From assembly GCA_027475525.1 (NCBI GenBank), contig JAMWFC010000020.1:1-64000 (forward strand): DNA of 64,000 nt. The letters are read 5' to 3'. Under the pieces are notes generated by a model. The model saw only the letters and a list, made by a program, of their open reading frames with translations. It made no database searches and was not told where the DNA came from. This DNA comes from Macrolepiota albuminosa (Eukaryota > Basidiomycota > Agaricomycetes > Agaricales > Agaricaceae). Below are positions 40,124 through 51,091 of this stretch, piece after piece; positions within the stretch are counted from its first letter, which is position 1; the number at the start of each line of letters is the position of its first letter. A program made the translations under genes and the position numbers.

Positions 40124-41686
40124 TCATGTCACAGCCAACTGCTGCTCTGCGTCATCACTGAGCCGTGAAACAAGTGGAAACACCTCTTGCGCAAGCCTCT
40201 TCGTATTGAAGGTGTCCCATCTCGACGCCAGATACCAACTATTCGGCATAGTAATCACCAAGGCAACGAGGGCATTATATACGTTCGGACCGTTTAACCT
40301 CTGCTGAAGAAAATCTTGCAAAATCTTATATCCCGTATCCGTGATCTGCAAAAATGTCAATTTCGGAAGAGGGTGCTTTGGTTGCTGAGCCTCGACGCGG
40401 ACCTGCAAGCGATTGAGCGCCTCGAGAGTGATGACATCGGAGTTGGATACGGTGAGGAAGTTCAGATTCTCAAGGCGGCGCAAGAAGTCGATTGTGATGT
40501 CCATGCGGCTAGAAAATACTTCTGCTGACGGGGAAGGCACGGGACACAGAGCGATATGGCGTAATGTCATGTCAGTGAGTTGTCGGAGTGGGAAACGGCT
40601 GACGAGGACGGCGAAGAGATCGGTAATACCGTTGTCGAAAGCAGGGTCGTTACTCAGGCCAATGGGAAGATATTCACGGCGACTATCGCATAATATCAGG
40701 ACTCGGAGAATCGGGACTTCAATGGTGTTGATAAAGGGTATGATCTCGGCGGTGTGTGTGAAACCGAGCTCGATCCACTCGAGATTTGGTAGAGCAATTG
40801 GTTCCCCTAGATAGATGCCGGTGGGGAGCGCCACCGAGAGCACAAGTCTCTCAAGAGAGTGTGCGTTGGCCCTGAGAATACGCCCGAACGTTGAAGTAGA
40901 AGGACGCCACTTTTCTGGGATCATTCTTATTTCCAGTGTAACCAGGTTATTTAGAGAGAACCGAGACCAATGAAGAGGAACTGCATGCAGCGACACGAAT
41001 TTCAGGTTAGGATACATAGCCATCCGCTGCTCCTCTGAGGTCCCAAGAAGATGGAGAAGAACTGAGTGTGCGTTTACTTCCTCGTCTTCGAGATCCTCGT
41101 CGTCGAAGCTCCAGTTCTCATCATACAGATTTCGTACATCCCAGTGGGTCAACATGGGCATGGATACCTCTTTCAATCCGCTTAGAATACTGGTAGTAGA
41201 TTGGTACTCGTCGATTACCAGCGTTAGGCTTTTGATCCTATGCGCATGCTTCCCGAGCGCCTGAGAGAGCTCTTTGAGTTTATCATGAAAATCTGGAAGG
41301 CTGTCCGCCCATGCATTGTCTTCTCCTTCGTGGCGTAAATAAGAGTATATAGCGATGTCGATCGTAAGCGGACAGCCTTGAGACCGTCTGAGAAACATCT
41401 TAACGCGTTTGATCTCGTGCTCTAGGATGACAGTTGTGAGGTCCAAGACTTCGTACGTGCGGATGGTCGACCAGAGAGTTGGGGAATTCCTCACGCAGTC
41501 GCGCCAGCGCGTACAAACGCTGCAGAGGAGCACGGGCATAATTTGGACAGCATCCCAGGCCAAAATAAGGGTTTCAAATATTTCTAAGAGAACGTCGACA
41601 GGGATCTCAGAAATGGGAGACGCCGTTGTTGGTCGTCTTACTAGAAGATCTGTATCATCTTGCATGGACCGAGGAAGAAAAGTCAT
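40124..41686 (-). CDS. F-box protein with leucine-rich C-terminus, single exon
   Basis: 520 aa from one uninterrupted exon. Residues about 25-75 form an F-box-like motif (I-S-E-I-P-V-D-V-L-L-E-I-F and L-C-S-V-C-x-x-W-R-D-C-V-x-x-S-P-x-L-W), the standard form in Agaricomycetes. The remainder has repeated L-x-x-L-x-L-x-x patterns (for example L-T-H-W-D-V, L-K-F-V-S-L, L-E-W-I-E-L, L-T-F-L-Q-I), consistent with irregular leucine-rich repeats that bind substrates of an SCF ubiquitin ligase. No membrane or signal segment. ATG at 41686 is the first in frame; an ATG eight codons on (M-Q-D-D) is an alternative. Members of this family are numerous and their targets unknown. Confidence 0.8.
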   Translation of the reverse strand: MTFLPRSMQDDTDLLVRRPTTASPISEIPVDVLLEIFETLILAWDAVQIMPVLLCSVCTRWRDCVRNSPTLWSTIRTYEVLDLTTVILEHEIKRVKMFLRRSQGCPLTIDIAIYSYLRHEGEDNAWADSLPDFHDKLKELSQALGKHAHRIKSLTLVIDEYQSTTSILSGLKEVSMPMLTHWDVRNLYDENWSFDDEDLEDEEVNAHSVLLHLLGTSEEQRMAMYPNLKFVSLHAVPLHWSRFSLNNLVTLEIRMIPEKWRPSTSTFGRILRANAHSLERLVLSVALPTGIYLGEPIALPNLEWIELGFTHTAEIIPFINTIEVPILRVLILCDSRREYLPIGLSNDPAFDNGITDLFAVLVSRFPLRQLTDMTLRHIALCPVPSPSAEVFSSRMDITIDFLRRLENLNFLTVSNSDVITLEALNRLQVRVEAQQPKHPLPKLTFLQITDTGYKILQDFLQQRLNGPNVYNALVALVITMPNSWYLASRWDTFNTKRLAQEVFPLVSRLSDDAEQQLAVT

Positions 41687-42183
41687 CGAGGAACTCGTTC
41701 TGGTATGTCATAGACCACATTAGTAACCGGTAATAAAAGATAACAGGTCATATCAAAACTCACGTTGAACAAGAAGGATGTTTATCACAAGGGTGAGAAT
41801 GAAAGGTGGAAGAACAAGTCTTTCATTCAGATGATGCTAAGGATATATATAAGTCAGTGGCCAGATTGTAGGGGCAATATCTCTGGCCAGTAGATAGCGA
41901 GGACAATGGGGCCACCATTGTCATGTCCTTTCCCGGTCACGGCCATGGTTGGCTAATATCCTCATTGCGTGCGAATCATGACCATGAGAATTATAGTTTT
42001 ATGCGGATTCTGTAGGGTCATGCATGACCCTGTGCTCGGGTGTAAACCATAACAGAGTGTGCAGTAAATCGTTTTAATTGTCTCCCAGAACCCAAGTATC
42101 AATTACCTCAGAGCCTGAACGAGTACAAAAGATCGTCCTGCGCAGAAGTCACAACATAACAAAAATTGGAGGGCTTCTGGAAG
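41687..42183. other. Intergenic between F-box gene and tRNA-Phe
   Basis: Contains a possible TATA-like TATATATAA at about 41851 upstream of the F-box gene (minus strand) and the tRNA 3' trailer. No gene recognised. Confidence 0.4.
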
Positions 42184-42269
42184 TGGGGGCACCGCGGATT
42201 GAACGCGGGACCTTCAGAAAGGCTTATGAGTCCTTCAGTCTGCTGCTCTCCCAACTGAGCTATGCCCCC
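42184..42269 (-). tRNA. tRNA-Phe (GAA) with a 13-nt intron
   Basis: On the minus strand GGGGGCA pairs with TGCCCCC, a D arm GCTCAGTTGGGAGAGC follows, and the anticodon loop reads CTGAAG before a short intron of about 13 nt placed one base 3' of the anticodon, the canonical position. The T arm contains GTTCAATCC. The discriminator is A. A run of five T lies 3' of the gene at about 42162-42166. The anticodon stem has one mismatch at its outer pair. Confidence 0.92.
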
Positions 42270-42369
42270 TACATAATGTGACTCCCTCAGCCCCTATATG
42301 TCTGACACCAACAGTTATAGTGAGGATTCCGCCTGTCCCCATGCCCGATTCGTCATTTTTTCCGCAGCC

Positions 42370-42684
42370 TTACAGCGCTGCATCTATTGCAGGAGGATGT
42401 GCGGTGGGTACTTTAGTTTGATATATGTCACTTTCAGTCGCGCTAGATTGCCGTAAGTCCTCGAGCAAGTTCCCTCCGGAGGTTGTACACAGCTTCGGCT
42501 TGCCTAGAGGTCGCTCGAGAGGAAGTTCCCTAACAGAGGCTTGTTCCACTCTCGCCTCCTCTCCAGTTACAGCCACATTCGCGCTCCTGATTTCAGATTC
42601 CTGGGCATGGGACAGGCGGAATCCGCTCTCCTGAGGAGCCCGGTCTTTCTTCCGGTAAACAACTGTCGGAGTGGATTCAGTCAT
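42370..42684 (-). CDS. Small hypothetical protein
   Basis: 104 codons, single exon, hydrophilic and Glu/Arg/Ser-rich, without a recognisable motif, signal peptide or membrane span. It is divergent from the eL8 gene, with 126 bp between the start codons, and may share its promoter. ORF length and composition are the only support. Confidence 0.35.
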   Translation of the reverse strand: MTESTPTVVYRKKDRAPQESGFRLSHAQESEIRSANVAVTGEEARVEQASVRELPLERPLGKPKLCTTSGGNLLEDLRQSSATESDIYQTKVPTAHPPAIDAAL

Positions 42685-42810
42685 TGGGAGGTGTCAAGTT
42701 TGTTTAGAAACTCGGCAAATGCCGATCAGCCTAGAAGAAACTCAAAACGTTGATCCTGTTCTGTCGTTCCTCAAGCACAACTCTTCTTCTGTCGACTTCC
42801 TCAAGACAAA

Positions 42811-44084
42811 ATGGTGAGCATTCAACGTTTGCGATGACGAGCTCTAGCATCGTCAGTTCAAAGTCTCTGAAATGATGAATTTGAGATGGATGGCAAGTTC
42901 TCCGATTGGATTACCTTGGGGTTGTATTAACTTGTATCCTTTCAGAACTGCGCCAGCAATGCAGGATATTGACATTCTGTTGATATTCTAAGCAGTCTTG
43001 AGCCGTAAGGCGATGATTGACTCTGAAGCTGGGTCGTGCTTGTGTAGCATGACGCTAGAGCTCCGAGGCGCAATGTCAACTATGAGTTCCATTGCTGACT
43101 TCGTCTCAATGACCAGCCCAAAGCCAAGACCGGAACTGGAAAGAAACCCGCTGCTGCTCCTTTTGGTGCCAGCAAGGCCACCAAGGCCAAGAAGAACCCT
43201 CTTTTTGAGGCTACTCCCAAGAACTTCGGTATCGGTAGGTTGAAGTGATATCTGGGTTAATGGACATTTTTAAACGGTTATGTAGGCCAGGACATCCGCC
43301 CCACCACTGACCTCACTCGCTTTGTCAAGTGGCCCGAATACGTCCGTCTTCAGCGCCAGAAGGTCATCCTTAACCAACGCCTTAAGGTTCCCCCTGCGAT
43401 TGCCCAGTTCTCCCACACCTTGGACAAGAACACTGCGACTCAGCTGTTCAAACTCCTGAACAAGTACCGCCCTGAGTCCAAGGAGGAGAAGAAGGCTCGT
43501 CTTGAGGCTGCTGCTGCTGCTGCTGCCGAGAACAAGGAGGTCAAGGTTCGTATACCTTCCCGCCTCTTTTATTTCTTCTATATGAACTGACGTCTGTTCC
43601 AGGATTCTAAGAAGCCCCTCTTTGTCAAGTACGGCCTGAACCACATTGTTGCTCTTGTTGAGGCCAAGAAGGCTTCCCTTGTCGTCATTGCCCATGACGT
43701 TGACCCTATTGAGCTCGTCGTGTTCCTGCCTGCTCTTTGCCGCAAGATGGGTGTGCCTTATGTGATTGTCAAGGGCAAGGCCCGTCTTGGTACCGTCGTT
43801 CACAAGAAGACTGCTGCCGTTGTCGCTCTTCAGGAAGTCAAGAGCGAGGACCAGCGCGAGCTTGCTACCCTCGTCTCTGCCGCTAAGGCCAACTTGTACG
43901 TTTCGTTCCCTTTACTGCATATACTCTAATTGTTGACATTGTGCTTCTCAGCTCTGACAAGTATGAGGAGCACCGCCGCCAATGGGGTGGAGGTATCCGT
44001 GGTAACAAGTCTACCGCCAAGCTCCGCAAGCGCGTCAAGGCTTCTGGCCAGACTATCTCTGCCGCTGCCGTTAACAAGCTGTAG
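42811..44084 (+). CDS. RPL8: 60S ribosomal protein eL8 (L7a/L8)
   Basis: Five exons: 42811-42813, 43117-43234, 43286-43545, 43603-43895, 43952-44084, giving 268 aa. It contains the L7Ae family core ([32 protein letters not shown]) that binds kink-turn RNA, preceded by the eL8-specific N-terminal [13 protein letters not shown]. Length and motifs match a full-length large-subunit protein. Exon 1 is only the ATG, followed by a 303-nt intron, a common arrangement in fungal ribosomal protein genes. That intron may host a box C/D snoRNA. Codon use is strongly biased to C-ending codons, unlike neighbours, as expected for very high expression. Confidence 0.95.
43008..43102 (+). ncRNA. Candidate box C/D snoRNA in the first eL8 intron
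   Basis: A C-box-like CGATGATT at about 43011 and a D box CTGA at about 43096 are flanked by a short AAG/CTT stem, with an internal CTGA (possible D') near 43021. RPL7A introns host C/D snoRNAs (U24, U36) in vertebrates, which makes the position suggestive. The C box deviates from TGATGA at its first base and I could not match a guide to rRNA. Confidence 0.25.
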
Positions 44085-44629
44085 GCTTGTTATGATGTGT
44101 TCAGTCTGTCTCTGGGTCAAAAGATGGGTGGATTTGATACATCGAGTCTGCTTTGCCATCGTTATTGTCATGTTCTAGTGGTTTATGATATGTTACTATG
44201 AGCAAACGGCATCATGCCTTTTATGCAGTGCGCCTTTGCATGGTGCCGGGATTATTTATCTTCTTTCTATGATTAAAGCTCCCGTGGTTGGAGAGATGTG
44301 TGTGTGATCTGCGTTCGCAAGGAAGATAGTTGTGAATGAAAAAAAAAATTCGTTTATGTACTCTTTCTCTTTTGCAGAGAAGACAAATATTTAAGCTCCG
44401 TTCATACTTTACTCACTTTCTCCTCGTGTCTGTTACTTTCTCAAAGGGCAGCGGGAATGGCTAGTTAATTAAGCAAGAACATTTAGTCTAAGATGTACGC
44501 AATTGAACTTATTGACGAACTTGTCCGTGGGATATCATGAGCGCGTCGATATGCCGGTCTTGAAGCCAGGCGTATCAAGGTCTCCAAATAATTCTGGAGA
44601 TCAACTAGATATCTATAAAATTTTACAGA
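44085..44629. other. Convergent 3' intergenic region
   Basis: 3' regions of eL8 (+) and the AAA ATPase (-). T-rich and A-rich runs fit polyadenylation regions. No gene recognised. Confidence 0.45.
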
Positions 44630-47368
44630 CTACGAATACAATTGGCGTGCTCTATTTACGGCACCGTCCTCATTTATCACCTTCCCAGTGAGGTCCTCAA
44701 ACTTGTTCGTAAATGCATCCATGGCGTCCAGTGTCTCTACGAAATGACGATACTCGATTGGTTCTCCACGGCCAATGGCAAGTGACTGTGCCGTCCGAAC
44801 AGCATTTTTTATTTGTCTACCATTGATATTGCGTCTAGCCAGCTCCTTAATTTGCTGTGGAGTGATCGAATGCGAAACACGAAGTTTCTCAATAAAGGCG
44901 GTCCAGACTTGTTCTTTTGATGCTTGACTGAGCTCGTGGAAGTGCAGAGCGACGTGAATTCGAGAAAGAAATGCTTCGTCGAAGGCTTGAACACGATTGG
45001 TCGTCAGGAAAAGGATGCCGCGATAGTATTCGACGTGGCGGAGACTAGGGTTTGGGCGTCAGGATTTGGACTAAAATGGCATAAACTGTGCCTTACAATA
45101 CAGCAACCATGGCGTTGCGCTCTAACTCGTGAAGTGAGCGTTGTTCAAGGAAAACATCGGCCTCAAAATTGCCTGAGGACTTTCACTTATTTTTACAATT
45201 AAAGGATTCTCACCTCATCTATCAACACGATCGCTTTCCAAGCTGTCGCGACATCAAAGATACGTTCAAGTGTAGAATCCATGTCAGCAGCCCTGGTGCC
45301 AAGGTCGCCTCCGCCAACGACATAGAGCGGCCGCTTAACATGCTCGCTGGTGGCTTCAGCTGAGAAAGTCTTCCCTACAAAATCATATGAGCAAAAATTA
45401 TACTCGTCTGAGTTCGACTTACCGACTCCAGGAGGCCCAAAGAGATTAATGACAAGACCATGTCCCTTGCCTTTAATGAAATCATCAAATCCGAGTTCTT
45501 GATGATGAGCTTCGACAAGAGAACGTAAGAGATCCTTGCGATCCGATGGAAGTACGAGGTTGGCGAACGCGTCCTCATTCCACTCAACAGGTTGGACTTG
45601 TTCGACGTCAAATTCTACTACAACCAGACGCTTGATCAGCAATGGAAAATCAAGAAGATCAACTACGCACACCACGCTTTATCAGAAAGACTGAATCCAT
45701 ACACAACCGTCGATGTCAAAGTCAAGTCTTCGTCGGTGAGTTCACTATTGGACGAATCTTGATCAGCACGGGTGGATTGCACCAAAGTACCTATGTAAAT
45801 CTGGTCAGCGTTGTTTAACTTCTTGATAATCACGTACCGTTGGCATATGGACTCCAGATATTCGGAGGAGGAGGAGGAAAAAGGGATAATGGAGGGAGGA
45901 TGTGGTTAGATGGCGGAGGGGGCCTCCTATGAGCTCTGTGCAGAGATTCGACGGATATTTGAGGTGGAACGTATGGAAGCGGGTTTATTGTAGAAGTCGT
46001 GTACTCGAGAGGGTACTGATAGTTGGGATTCACTCGGCGGAAAGTGTCTGTGGAACAAAAACGTTTAGAAATCCACGAAGTCGCCCACAAAGTTGTTAGA
46101 TTACCTCTATCAACCATGATACGACCGTCAACCTGAGAGAAAGATATGATGAAAAAAAGATGCATGGATTATCGTCTGAGGCGGAACTTACATTGTGCTT
46201 TATAATCTTTGGGCTACGTTTAAATGCAGCAATGCCATTGTACTGCATGTGATGGACTCCTTTAAGACTAACCCATTTCTTACCACGCATCAGTAGAGCC
46301 TCGAGTAGCTTGTCCGGGTCGGAATGGTACTTCAGAGGGTAGACATCCAGGTCTTGTATTTTCATGGCGCCCTTGAACGAGGGAAGTGTGATTGTAGTCA
46401 AGACTTTTCCGATACCGGCGGTTTGGCCAAACCTATCAACGAGATCGTAGCTCTCGCATTGTAGTTGGTGCACTGGCTTTCCATCCTCGATTATACACGT
46501 GGAAGATACCAGTTTGAACAAGCGAGGATTACTCGTAATGGCACAGGTAGCAACGAAAAGAGTGCGAGGAATGAGAATGGCATACAAAAGTTCAAATGTG
46601 ATCTCTCCGTGGGAGGTGAGTCGATTTATCGTTGCAAGTGTCGTACGATAGTCCGTCGAGATCGTGGACAGAAGCAGCTCGACACTGGAGATCACATGGA
46701 TATCGCGTTCCGTCTTCGGTTTCTTACCCGCCAAGCCATCGCGGTACTCGCCGAACTTTTTGAAGAAAGTGATAAACATCTCAGGATCGAGCTAAGGTTT
46801 ACTGTGTGAATATGGAACGGATAACAGGGTTTCCTCGCGTACCTCAAGGGGTTCCGCATTCCAGGATATTCCAGGCCACGTCTGAACGACATCCTGGCAG
46901 GCCTTCAATATGTAACCACTTTTGACAATAATCTTGAAACTGGGCTCCTCATAATCAACCTTGGGAACCCTACGAACCAACCTGATGGAACGGCAATATG
47001 GCTACACATAAATGGCCAGGCGTGACCTTACTTACACGAAACTGTAATCTTTCCATGGGTCATTATTTCCAGAGTGCAGGAAAGGAACCGCTTCTATGGT
47101 AACCTTGGAACTCATATTCTAAAGGAAGCTGGAATGAATAATGCACGGATCCATCATCATAAGCCCTTACGCGGTACTTCCAGCTCTTCGACCATCGACT
47201 GTAGTAGTGATCCACACGTTTAACCTGGAGTGACGGCACAGGCAAAACTTCATCGTCGCGATCAGCGGTGGTAGATGTTTTGTTGTCCTCAATGGTGATC
47301 GGAGTAGAAATCTCATTGGGTTGGGCAGAGGACGATGAAAACTTAATTAGAGAGCTGAAACGGCGCAT
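44630..47368 (-). CDS. AAA ATPase with N-terminal DUF7025-type region
   Basis: Begins at 47368 (M-R-R-F-S-S-L-I-K-F) and is spread over about ten short exons. The middle part (about 46779-46200) has the pattern of the fungal DUF7025 region that precedes AAA domains: L-L-Y-A-I-L-I-P, C-E-S-Y-D-L-V-D, I-T-L-P-S-F-K-G, L-D-V-Y-P-L-K-Y-H, K-G-V-H-H-M-Q-Y-N-G. A Pro-rich linker follows. The ATPase has Walker A G-P-P-G-V-G-K (about 45440), Walker B I-V-L-I-D-E, sensor 1 T-T-N-R, and the R-I-H-V-A-L arginine region. Stop TAG at 44630. These proteins are fungal relatives of ATAD/BCS1-type AAA enzymes; substrate and compartment are unknown. Frames of the small exons near 45700-46100 are approximate. 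Confidence 0.75.
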
Positions 47369-47563
47369 GATGGGGGAACAGGGTAGGAGTGAATTTCTAA
47401 GTGTCTGCTGACTTTTTAATTGGTTCGATTTACACGAGAAGATCAGATCTTAGGCGCCCTAAGCCTCGAGGGGCGCCAGCCCTCGTGTACCCGCAAATGT
47501 CCTTGGCTGCACTGCAAGTGATTTCCCCATGAACATGTAGAGATAGAAATTGCATAGTCAGTT

Positions 47564-48503
47564 CTACAAGATGCCACCACCTGTACCACGACCAAAAAAA
47601 TTGGCGCCGGTATCTGTGAGCCTATACTGGACAGCAGAGGAACGAGGTATCAACTTGACTCCGGGTGCTGACGTACTCATCCCCGGATGAAGCGCAATCT
47701 GGAAATTTTTGGATCCAGCTCCAAAACGTAGTCTTAATAACATACCTCTCCGCTCACAGATCCACTTCTGCCGCTGGATAATGGACGGACTTCTAAGTGG
47801 TATGTGCAAAGATGTAACAAGTGTTGGAAAACGTCATCTGGTTCTTCGGGTGTTACGTTGTGGTGTCGAATCACAAGAGTGCTATGCGACTGAACGAGGT
47901 CAGCTTTTTCCGATGGAAGCTTATCTCGAGAAATCAAACCTGATGAGATAACGCACGTAGTGATCGAGTAAACCGGCTGATGTCAAGGATAGGAAGCTTA
48001 TCTCGAGAAATCAAACCTGATGAGATAACGCACGTAGTGATCGAGTAAACCGGCTGATGTCAAGGATAGAAAATCCAACCCACTGCAAAGAGGTGATATC
48101 ATCAAAGATGATCAAAGAAGGTTCCTCAGTTGCGTTCAATGCAGAAGCAATTAGGTTGTATAGTGGGCACAGACTTGGTTGACCGGAATCAAGTGAAGAT
48201 CGCACATGAGACATAACGTCTACAAAAGTAAGGGCACCTGAGCTTATGTACTGCGTTACATTGACATTCTTCAAGGAAAAAAGTCAGCGTCGCGCAATAA
48301 ACTCTATTGGCACGTACTGATTTAGCAGCAACAGCTTTCCAACGCGCAACTCCTTCAGAAACTGAAAGAATAACTCCTTTAGGATTTTTGGAGTCCTTGA
48401 AGTGAGATGACAACAGCCGATGAAGAATAAAATCGCCAGGAGAAGACAGTTCGTCCGTAATCAGTAGAACAATGCCTTCCGGCAAATTGAATGGAGGTAA
48501 CAT
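47564..48503 (-). CDS. ELP6: Elongator complex subunit ELP6
   Basis: ELP4-5-6 form a RecA-like ring that helps Elongator modify wobble uridine in tRNA. Starts at 48503 with M-L-P-P-F-N-L-P-E-G-I-V-L-L-I-T-D and G-D-F-I-L-H-R-L-L. Later exons carry L-I-I-F-D-D-I-T-S-L-Q-W-V-G and R-H-H-N-V-T-P-E-E-P-D-D, and the tail E-V-R-P-L-S-S-G-R-S-G-S-V-S-G-E matches fungal ELP6. There is no Walker A motif, as expected for ELP6. A 77-bp duplication at 47915-48068 covers an exon-intron boundary; with one copy removed the intron is an ordinary 56-60 nt GT..AG intron with a CTGAC branch site. Confidence 0.8.
47915..48069. repeat. 77-bp tandem duplication in the ELP6 gene
   Basis: 47915-47991 and 47992-48068 are identical; one further base matches by chance. 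It spans the end of an exon and the start of an intron. Confidence 0.97.
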
Positions 48504-49751
48504 TATCTCAACAACCAAGCTCAACTTTTCGACGCGGATCTCAAAGTTTATTTGGTCATTATTTGGCTGCAAGCTGCATCTTATCTGCAAGCTTGCATCT
48601 TATCTTACACTGCGGAAGTGGCCGAAAAATGTAGTGGAAGCACCTTCGAAATAGTGTGGGCAATCTCTCGATCTATTCTTGCAGCTGTAGTACAGCATCT
48701 TTCTGTTAGACTTGATCTATAATGATAACATGTACTACTTACTCTTCAGGAAAAATAGGCTTGGGTATCATTTGTTTAATTAGTAAATCAATCTTATAAT
48801 AACTCTACTAATGATTCTACATGTGTGAAGTGATTGAATGTTACTAATAATGCTCGAGACTTGTGGAAAGGCTGATCCATTGCCCAACATCCAGTGGACA
48901 AAACTGAGATTGATCCCTGACTGTCATTAACATACCATCCTTACTAAACGAATCCAAAGCACTATCCAGGACATGACTTTTTGACCCTTGACTGTTGGAT
49001 GCACAGAAAAACATACTTTAGAGGAATGTCCAGCACTTCATGACCAATTCTGAATGTGGCAAATACTCTGTCCATTCCTATCTATATTATCTGCTTGTTC
49101 TCATACTGCTCATTCTTCCAGGCAAGGTCATGACTGAGTTCTGCAACTTCTACTTTTATATTCTTGAGTACTACTTTGCAAGGAGGTCAGCAATTCGAAC
49201 CTCCTCCACCTCGATCTCGTCATCAGATTCATCATCGTCAACGCCTGCTCCCGAACTCAGAAACCGTTCAAGACCCTGGACAAATTATGCATAAGAAACG
49301 GGTCGAAAACACGAAATTTATTGCACAACATACTTCTGGTGCAAGACGACGTGCCATCTTCATGCGAGGACGTACGAAATCCTGATTATTCGCCTTTGAG
49401 CTGAGAATCTCGCAATCTGATATAGTTCAAAGAATTACTTTTAGTAGTCAATTGTTTTAATCATTTACTGAGATTACGTCGCGATTTCGTCAAAGGTTTG
49501 GACACATGACAGCTCTTGGACCTCCCCTCAAGTTAGGCCGCCTGCAACTACCACCGTTCTACATTGTGTACTCACTAGGACGGATCTTCGTCCCAAAGCA
49601 GATCTTTATTCCTTCCATCGATGACCTGGTAATCGACTATGATGCATGAGGACCTGGACAATGCGAGGCGAATTATCTGGTCAAGTGGTTTCGCAGAACT
49701 TCTGTCCTTTACGTCATTCCAGCGCAATGCGATGAGCTCATCGCATTATTC
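48504..49751. other. Intergenic, no gene recognised
   Basis: AT-rich. A short direct repeat of GCAAGC(T)TGCATCTTATC lies at about 48567-48604. ORFs 49040-49294 and 49164-49385 (+) overlap in different frames and have no domain. Confidence 0.35.
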
Positions 49752-49761
49752 TCATATATAA
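49752..49761 (+). promoter_or_regulatory. TATA box
   Basis: CATATATAAG about 40 bases upstream of the ATG at 49792. Confidence 0.45.
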
Positions 49762-49791
49762 GGACGCGGCTCAAGACAGTTAATCATTACT

Positions 49792-50746
49792 ATGTCTTCC
49801 ATTCAGGGAACAAACCAGGGACCAGGCGAAGCATCCAACACCGGATCTAACTCAAACAAGATCAAGTCCGTTCAGTATAATATACTTTTAGTTAGTTCGA
49901 TCTGACCTTGTATATCATCAGAGAAGCATATCATGTGGTGCATGGCAAGCACTATCTTATACTCTTCCCCTTTTCAACGTACCAATTTTTCATCAGGCAT
50001 TGGCGAAAATGTTCGAGGAAACTTGATGAATGTACTTGACACGTCCCAGAATCAACGAACATCTAACGAAGAAAGAGTGCAAAAAGGAAAGATGGAAGCC
50101 CAGCAGGGGATGTCCGCATTAAGGGGCAAAATCGGGGGAACTTCTAACGCAGGTTCTACGGTCCACAAGGCTGACGATGGCAACATAGCTGCAGGTGTGC
50201 CTCCTGGGAGGTATAGTGGTTTGGATTAATTTTGAAGTACATTTCTAAAACGATGTCTAATCGTCTAGGATTGCACAGACAAATGTCGAAACCGCGGGCA
50301 CTCGTCACCACCGCGATGATGTCGCGACAGACTTGAATGCTGCGTCGCAAGCGCCAAGAGATGGCGGAAATGGGCCAGTGTCGCTTGGTCACGCGAATGT
50401 CCCACATTCTGATCAGAGCATCGCACCCCAAACGGGAGTCAATGCTGCGGGAGTCAATGCTGCTCCCAATTCGGGAGACAACTCTGTCTCCCCTCTTGGA
50501 CGTCAATCGAACACAATGAACAGCGGCGGTGCCCCAGAGGCCCTCGGCCGTCGCGATGAGGATCCGAAGAGTGGCGATATTGCAGGACGTTTTGCGAGGG
50601 TGGATAATACTTCTGGCAGACCTGGTACTGATGCGGAATTTAACCGACAAGGAGAGCGACAAGGGAATTTATATTCTCACAACCCATCCCTTCAGGCATA
50701 CGAGAATCCGGAGGTAAAGGGTGCCGGTGCAACTCATCGAGTCTAA
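49792..50746 (+). CDS. Small disordered hydrophilic protein (stress-type hydrophilin?)
   Basis: Three exons: one from the ATG at 49792 (M-S-S-I-Q-G-T-N-Q-G-P-G), a second from about 49996 (G-E-N-V-R-G-N-L-M-N-V), and a third from about 50270 to TAA at 50744-50746. The product is rich in Gly, Asn, Gln, Asp and Ser, without hydrophobic core, with a small internal G-V-N-A-A repeat. Composition resembles hydrophilins/LEA-like proteins and some CsbD- or DDR48-like fungal stress proteins, but I see no defining motif. A strong TATA box upstream fits an inducible gene. The function is not assigned. Confidence 0.5.
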
Positions 50747-51091
50747 CTATATGTAATAGTATTGATACAAGCAGCACGAGTCTCCTAAGTGTGTTAACTA
50801 TATACATATGCAGTAACGATCCATTAATGATGAATATATCTTTTTGTGATTACACCATCGCTATAAAGCCGAGCCATTAAAAGGTGGAAATAAGTACGGT
50901 AATCTAACGAATAGATGGGATGGGGATTATGATAAAAGCCTGGGGATCCATAAAAATAATGTATTGATTAATTGGTGAATATCCTTGGAGATGCTTCGAA
51001 CAATGATCTTCGTTGGGAGAAGAGTCAACAGCACCAAAAAAAATGCAATTCCAGATTTTCCGAGATAGTACCCAGATAGACCCAGTGCACA
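50747..51091. other. Convergent 3' intergenic region
   Basis: AT-rich, between two genes that point at each other. No gene recognised. Confidence 0.45.

Noticed and set aside
50156..50662. 168-codon minus ORF
   Set aside because: Antisense to the third exon of the hydrophilic protein gene, without recognisable motif.
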